Below, piece by piece: positions 40,331-50,000 of a stretch of 64,000 nucleotides of DNA. Below the pieces are notes generated by a model. It saw nothing but the letters and a program-made list of their open reading frames with translations. It searched no databases and was not told where the DNA came from. Source of the stretch: Bacteroidaceae bacterium (GTDB lineage: Bacteria > Bacteroidota > Bacteroidia > Bacteroidales > Bacteroidaceae); contig JAGAQH010000018.1 in NCBI GenBank assembly GCA_017622815.1, positions 30,449 through 94,448 on the forward strand, in the 5' to 3' direction. The position numbers and the translations under genes were made by a program. Positions within the stretch are counted from its first letter, which is position 1; every line of letters begins with the position of its first letter.

Positions 40331-41278
40331 ATGAAGATACTTTCTTCTGCGGCAATAAGTGGCCTTAATATATCTCCATCTACTTGTGTGGAGTTGATAA
40401 AGGAGAGTTTTGCATTGAAATCACAGGCACAGTTGCCGCCTAAGATATCATTGCATCCTCAGGGTAACGACTTTTTCAATACAATGCCATGTCTGTTGCC
40501 CGACCCATATAATTGTTATGGTGTTAAGATAGTCCGACGTATAAAAGGTGCAGAGCCAGCGTTGATAAGCGATATGCTTTTGTGTGACTCAAGAACAGGA
40601 GAGTCTCTGGCATTGTTGGATGCAGACTGGATTACAACAATGCGTACTGGTGCGGTGGCAACACTCGCTATTCAGACATTTAGGCGTAGAGGCGAGATTA
40701 CTTATGGATTCATTGGTTTGGGCAATACAGGAAGGGCAACCTTGTTGTGCTTACTGGATGCGGAACCTGATGTGAGGCATAATGTGATACTTTTGCGTTA
40801 CAAAGACCAGGCCGATTTGTTTGCCGATAGGTTTAAGGATTATGCAAATGTTTCTTTCAGCATCTGTGATGATGTCAAGGACTTGGTGTCAGGTTCGGAT
40901 GTCATAGTGAGTTGTATTACTGAGGCTCAAGGACTCCTTTGTGAAGACAATGAATGTTATAAGGAAGGATGTTTGGTAATCCCTGTTCATACGCGTGGTT
41001 TCCAGAACTGCGACTTGTTCTTCGATAAAGTCTATGCCGATGATACAGCGCATGTGAGTGGCTTTAAATACTTCTCTCGTTTCAAGCAGTTTGCTGAGAT
41101 ACAGGAAGTTATAGAAGGGGTAAAACCGGGACGTGAGTCCGATAAAGAACGGATTCTTAGTTATAATATAGGTCTTGGACTTCACGACGTAGTCTTTGCA
41201 AGCAAGATATACTCCATGCTGAAAGGTAACGCTGAGAAAATAGAAATCAAACGTTTTACAGAGAAGTTCTGGATATAG
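40331..41278 (+). CDS. Ornithine cyclodeaminase/mu-crystallin family protein
   Basis: 315 residues. The OCD/mu-crystallin NAD(P) fold is visible: GVKIVRRI and LLDADWITTMRTGAVATLA (substrate-binding Arg/Lys region), GFIGLGNTGRATL (Rossmann loop), SDVIVSCITEAQG and VYADDTAHV. The family includes cyclodeaminases, alanine and lysine dehydrogenases, ketimine reductases and SbnB-type enzymes, so the reaction is not fixed. It begins 2 bases after the fusion gene, so it should act in the same pathway. Its codon usage is visibly more AT-rich than both neighbours, suggesting separate acquisition. Confidence 0.82.
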   Translation: MKILSSAAISGLNISPSTCVELIKESFALKSQAQLPPKISLHPQGNDFFNTMPCLLPDPYNCYGVKIVRRIKGAEPALISDMLLCDSRTGESLALLDADWITTMRTGAVATLAIQTFRRRGEITYGFIGLGNTGRATLLCLLDAEPDVRHNVILLRYKDQADLFADRFKDYANVSFSICDDVKDLVSGSDVIVSCITEAQGLLCEDNECYKEGCLVIPVHTRGFQNCDLFFDKVYADDTAHVSGFKYFSRFKQFAEIQEVIEGVKPGRESDKERILSYNIGLGLHDVVFASKIYSMLKGNAEKIEIKRFTEKFWI

Positions 41279-41290
41279 ACAGCATTAAAA

Positions 41291-42388
41291 TTACCCTCTT
41301 CCGAACAGATATTTCCTGAATATCGGGCTTATGCGCAGGATGTTGCTTGTTATTATGCAGAAGGCTATGACAACAAGTGCGATGAGTACCGACAGGGTGA
41401 GGTCTATGGCAAAGTTGTGCTTGTTCAGTTTGAAGAATGCACCCACGGCAGGCAGATTGGGCAGGAACAGGAAGTGAATCAGGTATATGTCCAGTGTGCG
41501 CCTACCGATGTATTGCAGGCTGCTACCGATGAATGTCATCTTTGAGAAGTACGGCGCATAGTGGCGGAAGTACATGAAGGTTATGGTCAGCAGGATGAAC
41601 TTTGCCAGGGTGGAGGGCAGGTTGGCCCATGCCATGCGCAGGGTGTGCCACTTGAGCACATCCATGGTGCAGAATATGACCAGTGTCACTATTATGGGGA
41701 AGAACCACTTGGAGTCCATGATGCGCTGTGCCACGTTCCAGTAACGTCTGACGATGTTGCCGAAAAGGAAGAAAGGCATGTATTTCATCAACTGTATCAG
41801 CGATGTGTCGTCAAGCAGGGTGGTAGGTTCCTTCAACCTGTATCCGTCCGCCCACCAGCATAGTTTGGGCAGGTAGCACGTTTCGTATGCCACCAAAGAG
41901 AGGATGAAGAAAAGGGTTATCGGTATCCATGACTTGCGCCCTATTTTTGATTCCAGATAGCAAAAGACATAGTACAGCACAAACATGTAGAGCAGTACTA
42001 TTGTAAACCAGTAGCCTCCCTTGGTGGGAGATTGCAGGTTGGACTCCACGGCAGGCCAGAATTTAGGGTAGAGTGCTGCACACGAGAACAGGAAGAATAC
42101 CACCGTTGGTATTATCTGTATGCGTATTTTCTTGCCCAAGAGCGACAGGAAGGTCTCGAACTTCCACGTCAGCGAAGCCTTGTATGCCAGGAAACCGCTA
42201 ACGAAGAAGAACAGGGGCATGCGGAATAGCATCAGGAAGGACATGGATGACGACTGCTTTACCGGTTGCAGGAACCCCATCTGTGCCACGTGGTATGCCA
42301 CCACCAGTATCATGGTAAAACCACGCATGGCATCAAGCCATTCCATGCGTTCCTTTTTGTTCGTGATTTCTGTGTTGATGCTGTCCAT
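41291..42388 (-). CDS. Acyltransferase-3 family membrane protein
   Basis: 365 residues with about ten hydrophobic helices. The N-terminal ERMEWLDAMRGFTMILVVAYHV contains the family's R-G-F and His; RMPLFFFVSGFLA is the second conserved block; GRRTLDIYLIHFLF is near the C-terminus. Such enzymes O-acetylate or O-acylate surface glycans at the inner membrane. It faces the LicC/OCD genes and diverges from licD, so a shared role in surface polysaccharide decoration is plausible. A TATTTTTG -7-like element at 42441-42448 on the minus strand may drive it. Confidence 0.87.
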   Translation of the reverse strand: MDSINTEITNKKERMEWLDAMRGFTMILVVAYHVAQMGFLQPVKQSSSMSFLMLFRMPLFFFVSGFLAYKASLTWKFETFLSLLGKKIRIQIIPTVVFFLFSCAALYPKFWPAVESNLQSPTKGGYWFTIVLLYMFVLYYVFCYLESKIGRKSWIPITLFFILSLVAYETCYLPKLCWWADGYRLKEPTTLLDDTSLIQLMKYMPFFLFGNIVRRYWNVAQRIMDSKWFFPIIVTLVIFCTMDVLKWHTLRMAWANLPSTLAKFILLTITFMYFRHYAPYFSKMTFIGSSLQYIGRRTLDIYLIHFLFLPNLPAVGAFFKLNKHNFAIDLTLSVLIALVVIAFCIITSNILRISPIFRKYLFGRG

Positions 42389-42459
42389 TGCTTGCCTGTT
42401 GTTAGTTGTGTGCCGTGGCGATATAGACGATATGTCCGTACAAAAATAGTAAAAAATAT

Positions 42460-42490
42460 TTTGTTGTTCACTGAATAATCCCTATTTTTG
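42460..42490 (+). promoter_or_regulatory. licD promoter
   Basis: TTTG (42460-42463), a 19-nt spacer and TATTTTTG (42483-42490) lie 18 bases before the licD ATG. Confidence 0.75.
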
Positions 42491-42508
42491 CATTAAAATC
42501 TTCCGAGG

Positions 42509-43315
42509 ATGATATCACAGGCACAACACGATTCGCTTAGGGCAAAGTATAGTCCGGATGGTTCTCCCCTGCGCCGTCAGCAGGAGAGAATGCTGGAAAT
42601 CCTGTGCGAAATAGACAGGATATGCAAGAAGCACGGAATACGTTATTGGCTGAGCAGCGGTACTCTGATTGGTGCCGTCCGCCACGGAGGTTTCATCCCT
42701 TGGGACGATGATCTGGATATTGAAATGATGCGTGAGGACTATGACCGCCTGATGGATGTCATGCCTGGCGAGTTGCCATCCACCATGGCCTTGCAGACAC
42801 ACGAGACAGACCCCACGTATTTCTTCTACTATGCCAAGGTGCGCGACCGTCGTTCCATTCTGGCCGAGGGCAACAACTACGACCGCATGTGGAAGGAACA
42901 GGGCATATACATAGACATATTTCCCTTGGAGCGCCAGCCTCTCTCCATTCACAAAATAAGCGAAAAGACCGTGGGACACATGTACAAGATCTGGCGCACC
43001 TGCACGGACGATGCCGTTGGGATAAGAAAGGTGATGAGGCTGTTCCACTTCAACCGCCGCTTTGTCTTCCCCGTCCTCCGCCTGTTGTGCCGCCTGTCAG
43101 GTACTGATGTCATCACCAGTGGCATGGGCATACCTTACCACAATCCACGTTATGCGCGGGACATTTTCCCGTTGGCCACACTGAAGTTCGAGGGGATTGA
43201 ATTTCCTGTTCCTCACAACTACGACCGCATGTTGCGCCTGATGTATGGCGACTACATGAAGTTGCCTTCCGAGGGTAGCATCACAACGCATTGCTCAAGA
43301 TTGGAGTTCCTTTAG
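42509..43315 (+). CDS. LicD-family phosphotransferase
   Basis: 268 residues. The LicD signature is clear: WLSSGTLIGAVRHGG followed by FIPWDDDLDIEMMREDYDRL, with the metal-binding DDDLD of the nucleotidyltransferase fold. LicD enzymes transfer phosphocholine or similar groups from a CDP-activated donor to glycans. The nearby LicC-like fusion is the natural source of such a donor. No choline uptake (LicB) or kinase (LicA) gene is in the window, so the transferred group may not be choline. Confidence 0.87.
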   Translation: MISQAQHDSLRAKYSPDGSPLRRQQERMLEILCEIDRICKKHGIRYWLSSGTLIGAVRHGGFIPWDDDLDIEMMREDYDRLMDVMPGELPSTMALQTHETDPTYFFYYAKVRDRRSILAEGNNYDRMWKEQGIYIDIFPLERQPLSIHKISEKTVGHMYKIWRTCTDDAVGIRKVMRLFHFNRRFVFPVLRLLCRLSGTDVITSGMGIPYHNPRYARDIFPLATLKFEGIEFPVPHNYDRMLRLMYGDYMKLPSEGSITTHCSRLEFL

Positions 43316-43390
43316 GCACCATCGTGAGTAGAGTTATGCTTCCGTTGCAGGGCAACCGGTTTTCGTGTTTCATGAAGAGGCCGAAGTAGT

Positions 43391-43477
43391 CCTCCCGACG
43401 ACTTGCCCTTGTCACCCCGGGTGACTCGCCCTTGTTCTCCCGGGTGACTCGTCCTCGTTCTCCCGACGACACATTTT
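43391..43477. repeat. 23-bp tandem repeat, about three units
   Basis: Full units at 43409-43431 and 43432-43454, a third diverged unit at 43455-43477 and a partial unit before. The core CCCGGGTGACTCG is identical to that in the 20171 array. It lies between the convergent licD and DUF486 genes. Confidence 0.9.
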
Positions 43478-43500
43478 TGCCCTTTTTGATGTCAGGGCAT

Positions 43501-43543
43501 AAAAAGATGATGGCAACCTCAGGTGCATGAGGTTGCCATCATC
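43501..43543 (-). terminator. Terminator of the DUF486 gene
   Basis: A perfect 16-bp stem (43506-43521 with 43528-43543), 6-nt loop, followed on the minus strand by TTTTT. Confidence 0.82.
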
Positions 43544-43560
43544 AGTATCGTTGTGCCTTG

Positions 43561-43932
43561 TTATTTCAAGAACACGAAATACACCGCCATTATCATGCAC
43601 ACGAAGGCGGCGAGGTGGTTCCAGTGCAGGGATTCGCCCCGGAAGCATGTTACGGTGTAGATGGTGAAGACCACGAGGGTTATGACCTCCTGTATAATCT
43701 TCAGTTGGAACAGGGAGAACGGACCTCCGTTGCCACGGAAACCATAGTGGTTGGCCGGAATCATGAAACAGTATTCCATCAGTGCCAGACCCCATGATAT
43801 GAGTATGATGACATACAGAGGTGTGTTGCCGTGCAGGATGTGCATATCCTGCAACTTCAGGTGTCCGTACCATGCAAGGGTCATGAATATGTTGGACACG
43901 ATAAGGAGGACAATGGGTAGAATGTAATTCAT
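43561..43932 (-). CDS. DUF486 (DMT-superfamily) small membrane protein
   Basis: 123 residues from ATG 43932. Four hydrophobic helices and motifs typical of DUF486 are present: FMTLAWYGHLK near the N-terminus, YVIILISWGLALMEYCFMIPANHYGFR, and LKIIQEVITLVVFTIYTVTCF. The family resembles small multidrug-resistance-like half transporters, but its substrate is unknown. It is preceded by polypurine/polypyrimidine repeat DNA and followed by a strong terminator. Confidence 0.82.
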   Translation of the reverse strand: MNYILPIVLLIVSNIFMTLAWYGHLKLQDMHILHGNTPLYVIILISWGLALMEYCFMIPANHYGFRGNGGPFSLFQLKIIQEVITLVVFTIYTVTCFRGESLHWNHLAAFVCMIMAVYFVFLK

Positions 43933-43978
43933 ATGGAGTAGAGTTAGTGAGCAGTGAGTAGTGGGTTGTGGGCGATTT

Positions 43979-44017
43979 CGTTTTCCGTTTTCCGTTTTCA
44001 CCTTTCCGTTTTCCGTT
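43979..44017. repeat. TTTTCCGTTTTCACCTTTCC-type repeat
   Basis: Runs of CGTTTTC with one CACCTTTCC, the inverse of the GGAAAGGTGAAAAC unit at 15001-15050. It lies directly before the sprA stop. Confidence 0.65.
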
Positions 44018-44021
44018 CGTT

Positions 44022-47000
44022 TTACCTTGTCAGGGCGAACTTCATGCTAAGACCGAAGTCCTGTGTAACCGTAGGATAGGCCGATGACGAGAGCAGAGGT
44101 GCGGAGCGCTGGCGGTCGTAGTACAATGTCATGGTCACGTACCTGCTCATGGTATAGTCTGCACGGAACGAAGCCTTCACTGCCTTGTTGCCAGATGTGG
44201 CTTCGGACAGGCCGGTTTGTATGTCGCGCCTGATAGCATCCTGGTTGCGTATGGAGAAGTCAAAACGCAGGGACAGGGCATGTGCAAAGTTGCTCTTGCT
44301 ACTACGGTTCTTGATGTTCTCCCGTCCGTCGCTCTCTGTATCGCGGCTCTTCAGGGCACGGCTCTTAGAGGTGCTGCGCAAGGCCTTCTTGCTGGCACGC
44401 TTGCTGCCGAAGATGCTGCCCAGGCGGAAATCGTTTATCTTGTATCCCCATCCCAGGACGAAGTCGCGCGACCCCGTCTCCGTGAGTTGTGCGCTGGTGA
44501 TGGACAGGTTCATGACGCGGGTGGTGCGGTACTCGGCCTTCAGCGTCATGTTGTTGTGGAATGTGAGGTTCAGACCGATAAGCGGTGCGAAACTCTCGTT
44601 TATGCTCACCGTGCTGATGTCGTAGCAACTGCTGGGTTGGAATGCTCCGGTAGCCTGATTGGTGGTGAAACCCATATCCGTGCCGTGCATGAACTCCATC
44701 CACGAAGCGTATGAGTTGTAGGAACCTACGGCATATACGCTCTTGTAGCCGTGTGTCACCGTCACGCTCTTGAAGTAGTCGCGTATGAAGGGCAGGTTGG
44801 AAAGGCCCTTGTAGGTCAGTGTCCAGTTGGGGAGCATCCTTGCCAGAGACGGGAAGATGTTCAGTTCGCGTGTGGTTCCGCCACCGGTGTATGCGGCAAG
44901 GAAGGCCGGTACCATCACGTCAGCGCCATACATGTTCACAGGTGTGGTGTTGCCCTTTGCCGGGTCTCCGGCACTGCCCAGATAGGGACGGCCCGATGGG
45001 TCCTTGCCACCGATGTACTGAGCCTCCACACGCTGCTGGTATATCGGCAACATGGAACGGAACTTCTCGAACGTGGGGCTGTAGTAGCCGTTGGAGGCAT
45101 TGCCTGTACCGGCAAAGGCAGAACCAAGTGAAACGATGGTCATGTTGAAGGAACCTGTCTGTGTGGTGGGAGAACCCTCATACATATATTGTATGCTCTT
45201 TGAGCGGTTCATGGTGCGGGACATGTTCAGGTCTATCTTCAGGTCGGTGATAGGTTCCAGTGTGGCCTTTATCTGCAGATCCTCTGTGGTGGACGAGGTG
45301 GCAGGGGTGGACAGACTGTCTGCACAGATAAGCCAGCCGCGGTCCTTGGCCGTCTCGATATAGTTGTCGGACACGAAACCGAAACCGAAGCCTACGCCAG
45401 GAGCGAAACCGTGAGCGGAAGTCATTCGCTGGCCCAACAGGTCGCCTACCTCCGGCATGAAGCCCGACATGGACAGATTGTAGGAGTTGCTGTACGATAC
45501 GGATACATTCCTTACCATCATGGCAAGTCGTGCTCCTGCCTGTGCCCACTTGTACCACTTCTCTTCGCTCAACTTGGGTTTGGCTATCACGTTGATACGC
45601 ACCTTGGCCGTATCCATGGCCTGTGTCATCAGCACAATCTTGTTTTCGTCCAGTTTCTTGTACTTCACCTTATAGTCGTGTCCCTTGCTGTCCTGGATGC
45701 GGACGATGAGACGCTTTGACTTCTGGTTGTGTGTTATGGTCATGGCACTGTCGGGGGCAAGCACTATTTCGCGTGCATATCCTTGCGTGCGCTTCTTCCT
45801 GTCCTTCTGGGCCGATGTGCCCTTGGCATTGGACTGCGTGCCCTTGGGCATGGTGCGTGCCAGTATGCTGTCCACGTTCTCTCCGGTCCTCTTGGATTCC
45901 TCCTCGGCCTTCAGGCGTGCCTCTTCCATCTTGTCCTTTTCGCGCTGTTCCTTTTCCTTCTCACGCTTCTTCTCGTTGCGCTTCTTGTTGGCTTCGGACT
46001 TGGCATTGGAAGCAGAGAAGACACGGTTCACTTCCTTCAGGAAGGGAGATTTATTGTATAGGGTCTCCAGTGCCAGTTTGCCGTTTACGTTTATGCTGCG
46101 CTGTGTGTTGATGGTATGGCCCAGACTGGTTCCGTCCTCCAGTTCGGCACCGCGTTTCCATGAATATTGCGAGTTGTAGGATGCATCGGCAGTTATCCAG
46201 TCAAATGCCGGCAACTTGTTGATGGGCAGTTTGTAGGACATCGTGGCGCTCTGGCTGTAGTCCAGCGGACGGCCGAAACCGGCAAGGCTTAGGTTCACAC
46301 TGTCCTTCCATGCCTCGTACTCATCGGGATAGAGGTCCTTGTTGACCACCACATTGGGTTGTTCCACCTCGGCATGCGTGGCGCTCTGGAAGGAGAAGTG
46401 CAGAGCCTTGAAGATGTCCCAACGCAGTGAGAAGTTGCGGTTCCACAGATATGTACTGCTCCATGTGACAGGCAGGGCCTGGGAATTGCCTATGTTCTCC
46501 AGGTCGCGCTCCTGCAGTTCATAGTAGGTACGTCCCAGGTCAGTGTTGAAGGTAACGCTCTGCGGAGCGAATGCTATGTTCTGCTCCTTTATTATCTGTG
46601 CCCACTTGTTCTTGGTACTCCACTTGCTGAAGGGTTCCCAGTTCTTCCAGTTCGGCGACCAGGCATAGGACATGGAGGCCTTCCATGATTTGTTGTACTC
46701 ATAAACCGTGGTCTCTCCCTTGTCCTCGCTCTCCGAACTGGAGTATGAGAAGGTGAAGTTGGCAGGGTCGTAGGGCATGGGATGCTTCTTGCTGGCGATG
46801 TTCACCTTGGCTCCGGTAATGGAGAAGTTGCGGTTCACGGAACTGGTTGTGGTGAGTGATATGATAGAGTCCTTCTCCTCCTGTGTCTGGGTGGCATCCA
46901 GGGCATCGGACAGGAGCATGTCCGTGTCGAGCGGGTTGTACTTGGGCTTGACAATGTGCTTGCTGTAACTGTAGTACACGGGAACAGTCACCTTGGCCTT

Positions 47001-50000
47001 TTCGGGCAGAAGACGGCCCAGGTCGGCACTGGTGGTGAACTGATACTGGTAGTCATCCTTGTCGCTGCGCTCGGACACCGTCTGCTCAATGCCGCCGAAG
47101 CCTGCAGTCACCATCTTGCCGGTGGCAGAGAAGGAACCTATGTCGGACAACTGTATGTTCAGGTTGCCCTGTGCTGCCCAACCGCCTTCGTTGGTGAATT
47201 CCTGCAGGCGCAGTTCGTTGACCCACACCTCAACACTGCGGTTGGCATCGGCATGGTTGCGGATACCTATCATTATGGTCTTCACCTCGCCCAGTGAGGG
47301 ATTGCCTATCACCGCAATGCGGTTGCTGGGCTTGTTGGGGTCGTAACCTGTATAGAGTTGGCTATAGGAAATGCCGTTCTTGTTGCGCAGGCGTTTCAGG
47401 TCCACAAGCATGTCCAGGTCGAAGTCGAACATGTTTGCTTCGGGCCATACCGCCACGCGGTCGTCATAGGAGTTGTTATTGTACTTGCCGCTGCTCTTTA
47501 TGGGAGTCAGTTCCAAGGGTATCTCGTACTCGTAGTAGTTGTTGCGGTAATCGGAACCCAGACGCAGGAACACGCTCACCTGACCGCTCTGCAAAGGAGT
47601 GGCGTCGGGGTCTGTTGACTCCAGTTGGTTGGCATGGGCAAAGAGTTGCAGGTGCCTGTACTTGCGCATGTCGTACTTCACGTTCTTGTACACGGCACGG
47701 GCATCGTTGGGACCGAGGTTCTTCACCGTCAGGGCCAGAGCCTGCTCGTTGCTCTCCATTAGCGTACCGCTGCTGGCATCCGTAACACGTGATATGCCGG
47801 GGGGAACGACATAGTTCACCGGCACACGGTCGTTGTTCTCCTCAATGTTCACCGCCGTTATGGTGAAGTCGGTGTTGGCACTGGTGGCCACATTGCCGGC
47901 ATACAGGGTGTTCTCGTATGTACGCCAGTCGCCATGCACGAGGTCCAGAGTGCCGAAGCGCAGGATTACCTCGTCCGTGAAGTTGGTCATGAACATGCGC
48001 ATGAAGCGGATGTTGGAGAAGTCTGATATGCCGCCTATGCTCTCGCGGTTGGAGTCGTGCAGGGGAATGCGGATAAGGTACCAGTCTATGTTCTCTATCT
48101 CGCCGTTGCGCAGGGTCACGGTAGAGGTGCGTGTGTCCGAAACATACTTGCCGCCGGGGCGCAGGTTTTCTGGAGTGATGGGCAGATGGTACTGCCAGTA
48201 CTTCTCGCTTTCGCCCAGGGTATAGTCTGTATTGATGTCCTCAATGTCCGGAGTGTTCTTCCATGCCGTTTCGTAGTTTTCTGGCGAGTTCTCGCTGTCG
48301 GGCGAGTTGCCTTGGGGCATGTTGATGCGCTTGTATCGCTTCAGCACGGGCACCTTGTCGCGGTCGTAGTCCGAACCGCGGAAGTAGTGGTAGTTGTCGT
48401 TGGCAGGGTCGGCCAGCAGTTGCTGGCGCACGGTATCGGGCAGATGTGCCAATGAACCGCCGTTCAGTTCGTTCCAGAAGTCCATGTAGGCCCCGTAGGT
48501 CTGCTCCTGGGCGTCATTCAGACCGTTCAGGCCAAGGTCCTGCTTCTCGCGTGAGCCTCCCTCGTTGTTGAATGCGTAGGTTATGCTGTTGGTCTTGGGC
48601 ACATAACCCCATGCAGTCTGCTCCACATAGTTCATGTTGCCGTCTATGGGCAGTCCGCTCTCGTATGCTTTTCTGCCGTCCTTCAGGATGTCCTCGCTTA
48701 TTTCTCCAAGGTTGATATAAAGGTCGCCGCCCAATTTCTGCTTTGTGGTGCCGTCCCTCTTCTCGTAGAAGAAGGGGTCCATGAGCCAGAACTCTATGTA
48801 CTCGACGTTCTGTGCCTCGAAGTCGGTGTTGTCCATCTTGCGCATCATGCCGCCCCAGCGCTTCTCGGGGTAGAGCAGGTTGCCACGGGCATCCACCTCG
48901 GTTGTGAGGTTGTAGGGGCCGCGCTCCTGCGGATAGAAGGCCATGTTCAGGACGTTCAGCGTAGAGTTGCTGTTGTAGGAAGTCTGCGACTTGTTGGGGT
49001 ACAGTTCCAGTTCGTAGACGGCACGGACATAGTGGTTGGACAACTGGTTCAGGTCGCTCTTGATGTGACTTGGGGTCAGCGTGGAACTTCTGTTCGTGAA
49101 GATGGGGTCCACGCAATACCATGCAAGCAGTGCACGGTTGTAGCCGTAGGCCACGTCATTGGTCAGCCTGCTCTCGGCAAAGCGTCCGGCAAGGTTGCTG
49201 TTCCTTGAAGGGCTGGGCGCGGAGGCTATCTGCCAGTAGGTGGGCTGGATAAGAGTGGTCTTGCGCTTTGTGTCCTCGAAATCGTCCAGATATGATGCAC
49301 CTCCCTGTGCCGTGCCGCTCTGTCCGGCTATCAGTTGGGCCACCTGTGCGTCAAAACTGATATTGCTCGGCTGGGTGGCGTCGACAAACGGTATGGCATC
49401 GAGCCAGTTGGTGAGCCATTGCGCCTTGTGCTTCCATGAAACATGCATACCCCAAAGGATGTTGTTCAGGGCCTCGTTGCCCATGCTCACCTTGGTGGTC
49501 AGTGGCTGTTCGCTGAGGTATTGGAAGGTACCGCCGATGACGAGGTTCTTGTTCACCTGGTAGTCGGCGTTGAAGCCCACGAAGGTCTTGCGTTGCATAC
49601 CGTAAGTGTCGTTGCTCTCCACAGAGGCGCTGATGGGAGTGCCGGCATCTATGATACCCTGGTTTATGATGGTGACACGACCATTGTTGTAGTCCACGAT
49701 GTAGTCAGTATTCTCCACCAATGTGACGCCACCTGCCGTGACCACAACCGAACCCGGTGCTATGTTGTATGCCCCGAGGTCTATCTCGTTGGCGGCCGAA
49801 CCCTTGTATTGTCCGGTAAGCAGGAACTTGTTCTTCTCTGCCATCTGTTTGGCGGCAGTCTTGGTGGTGTCGTAGAGTTCCTGGAACACATACTTGTCGG
49901 CCATAGCCTTGCCTCCACGTGCCTCAATCCATTGGCGCAGATGCTGGCCGAAAGGTTCTGCCACGGGGAAGATGATGCGGCCCTTGTACACGGTGTATCC

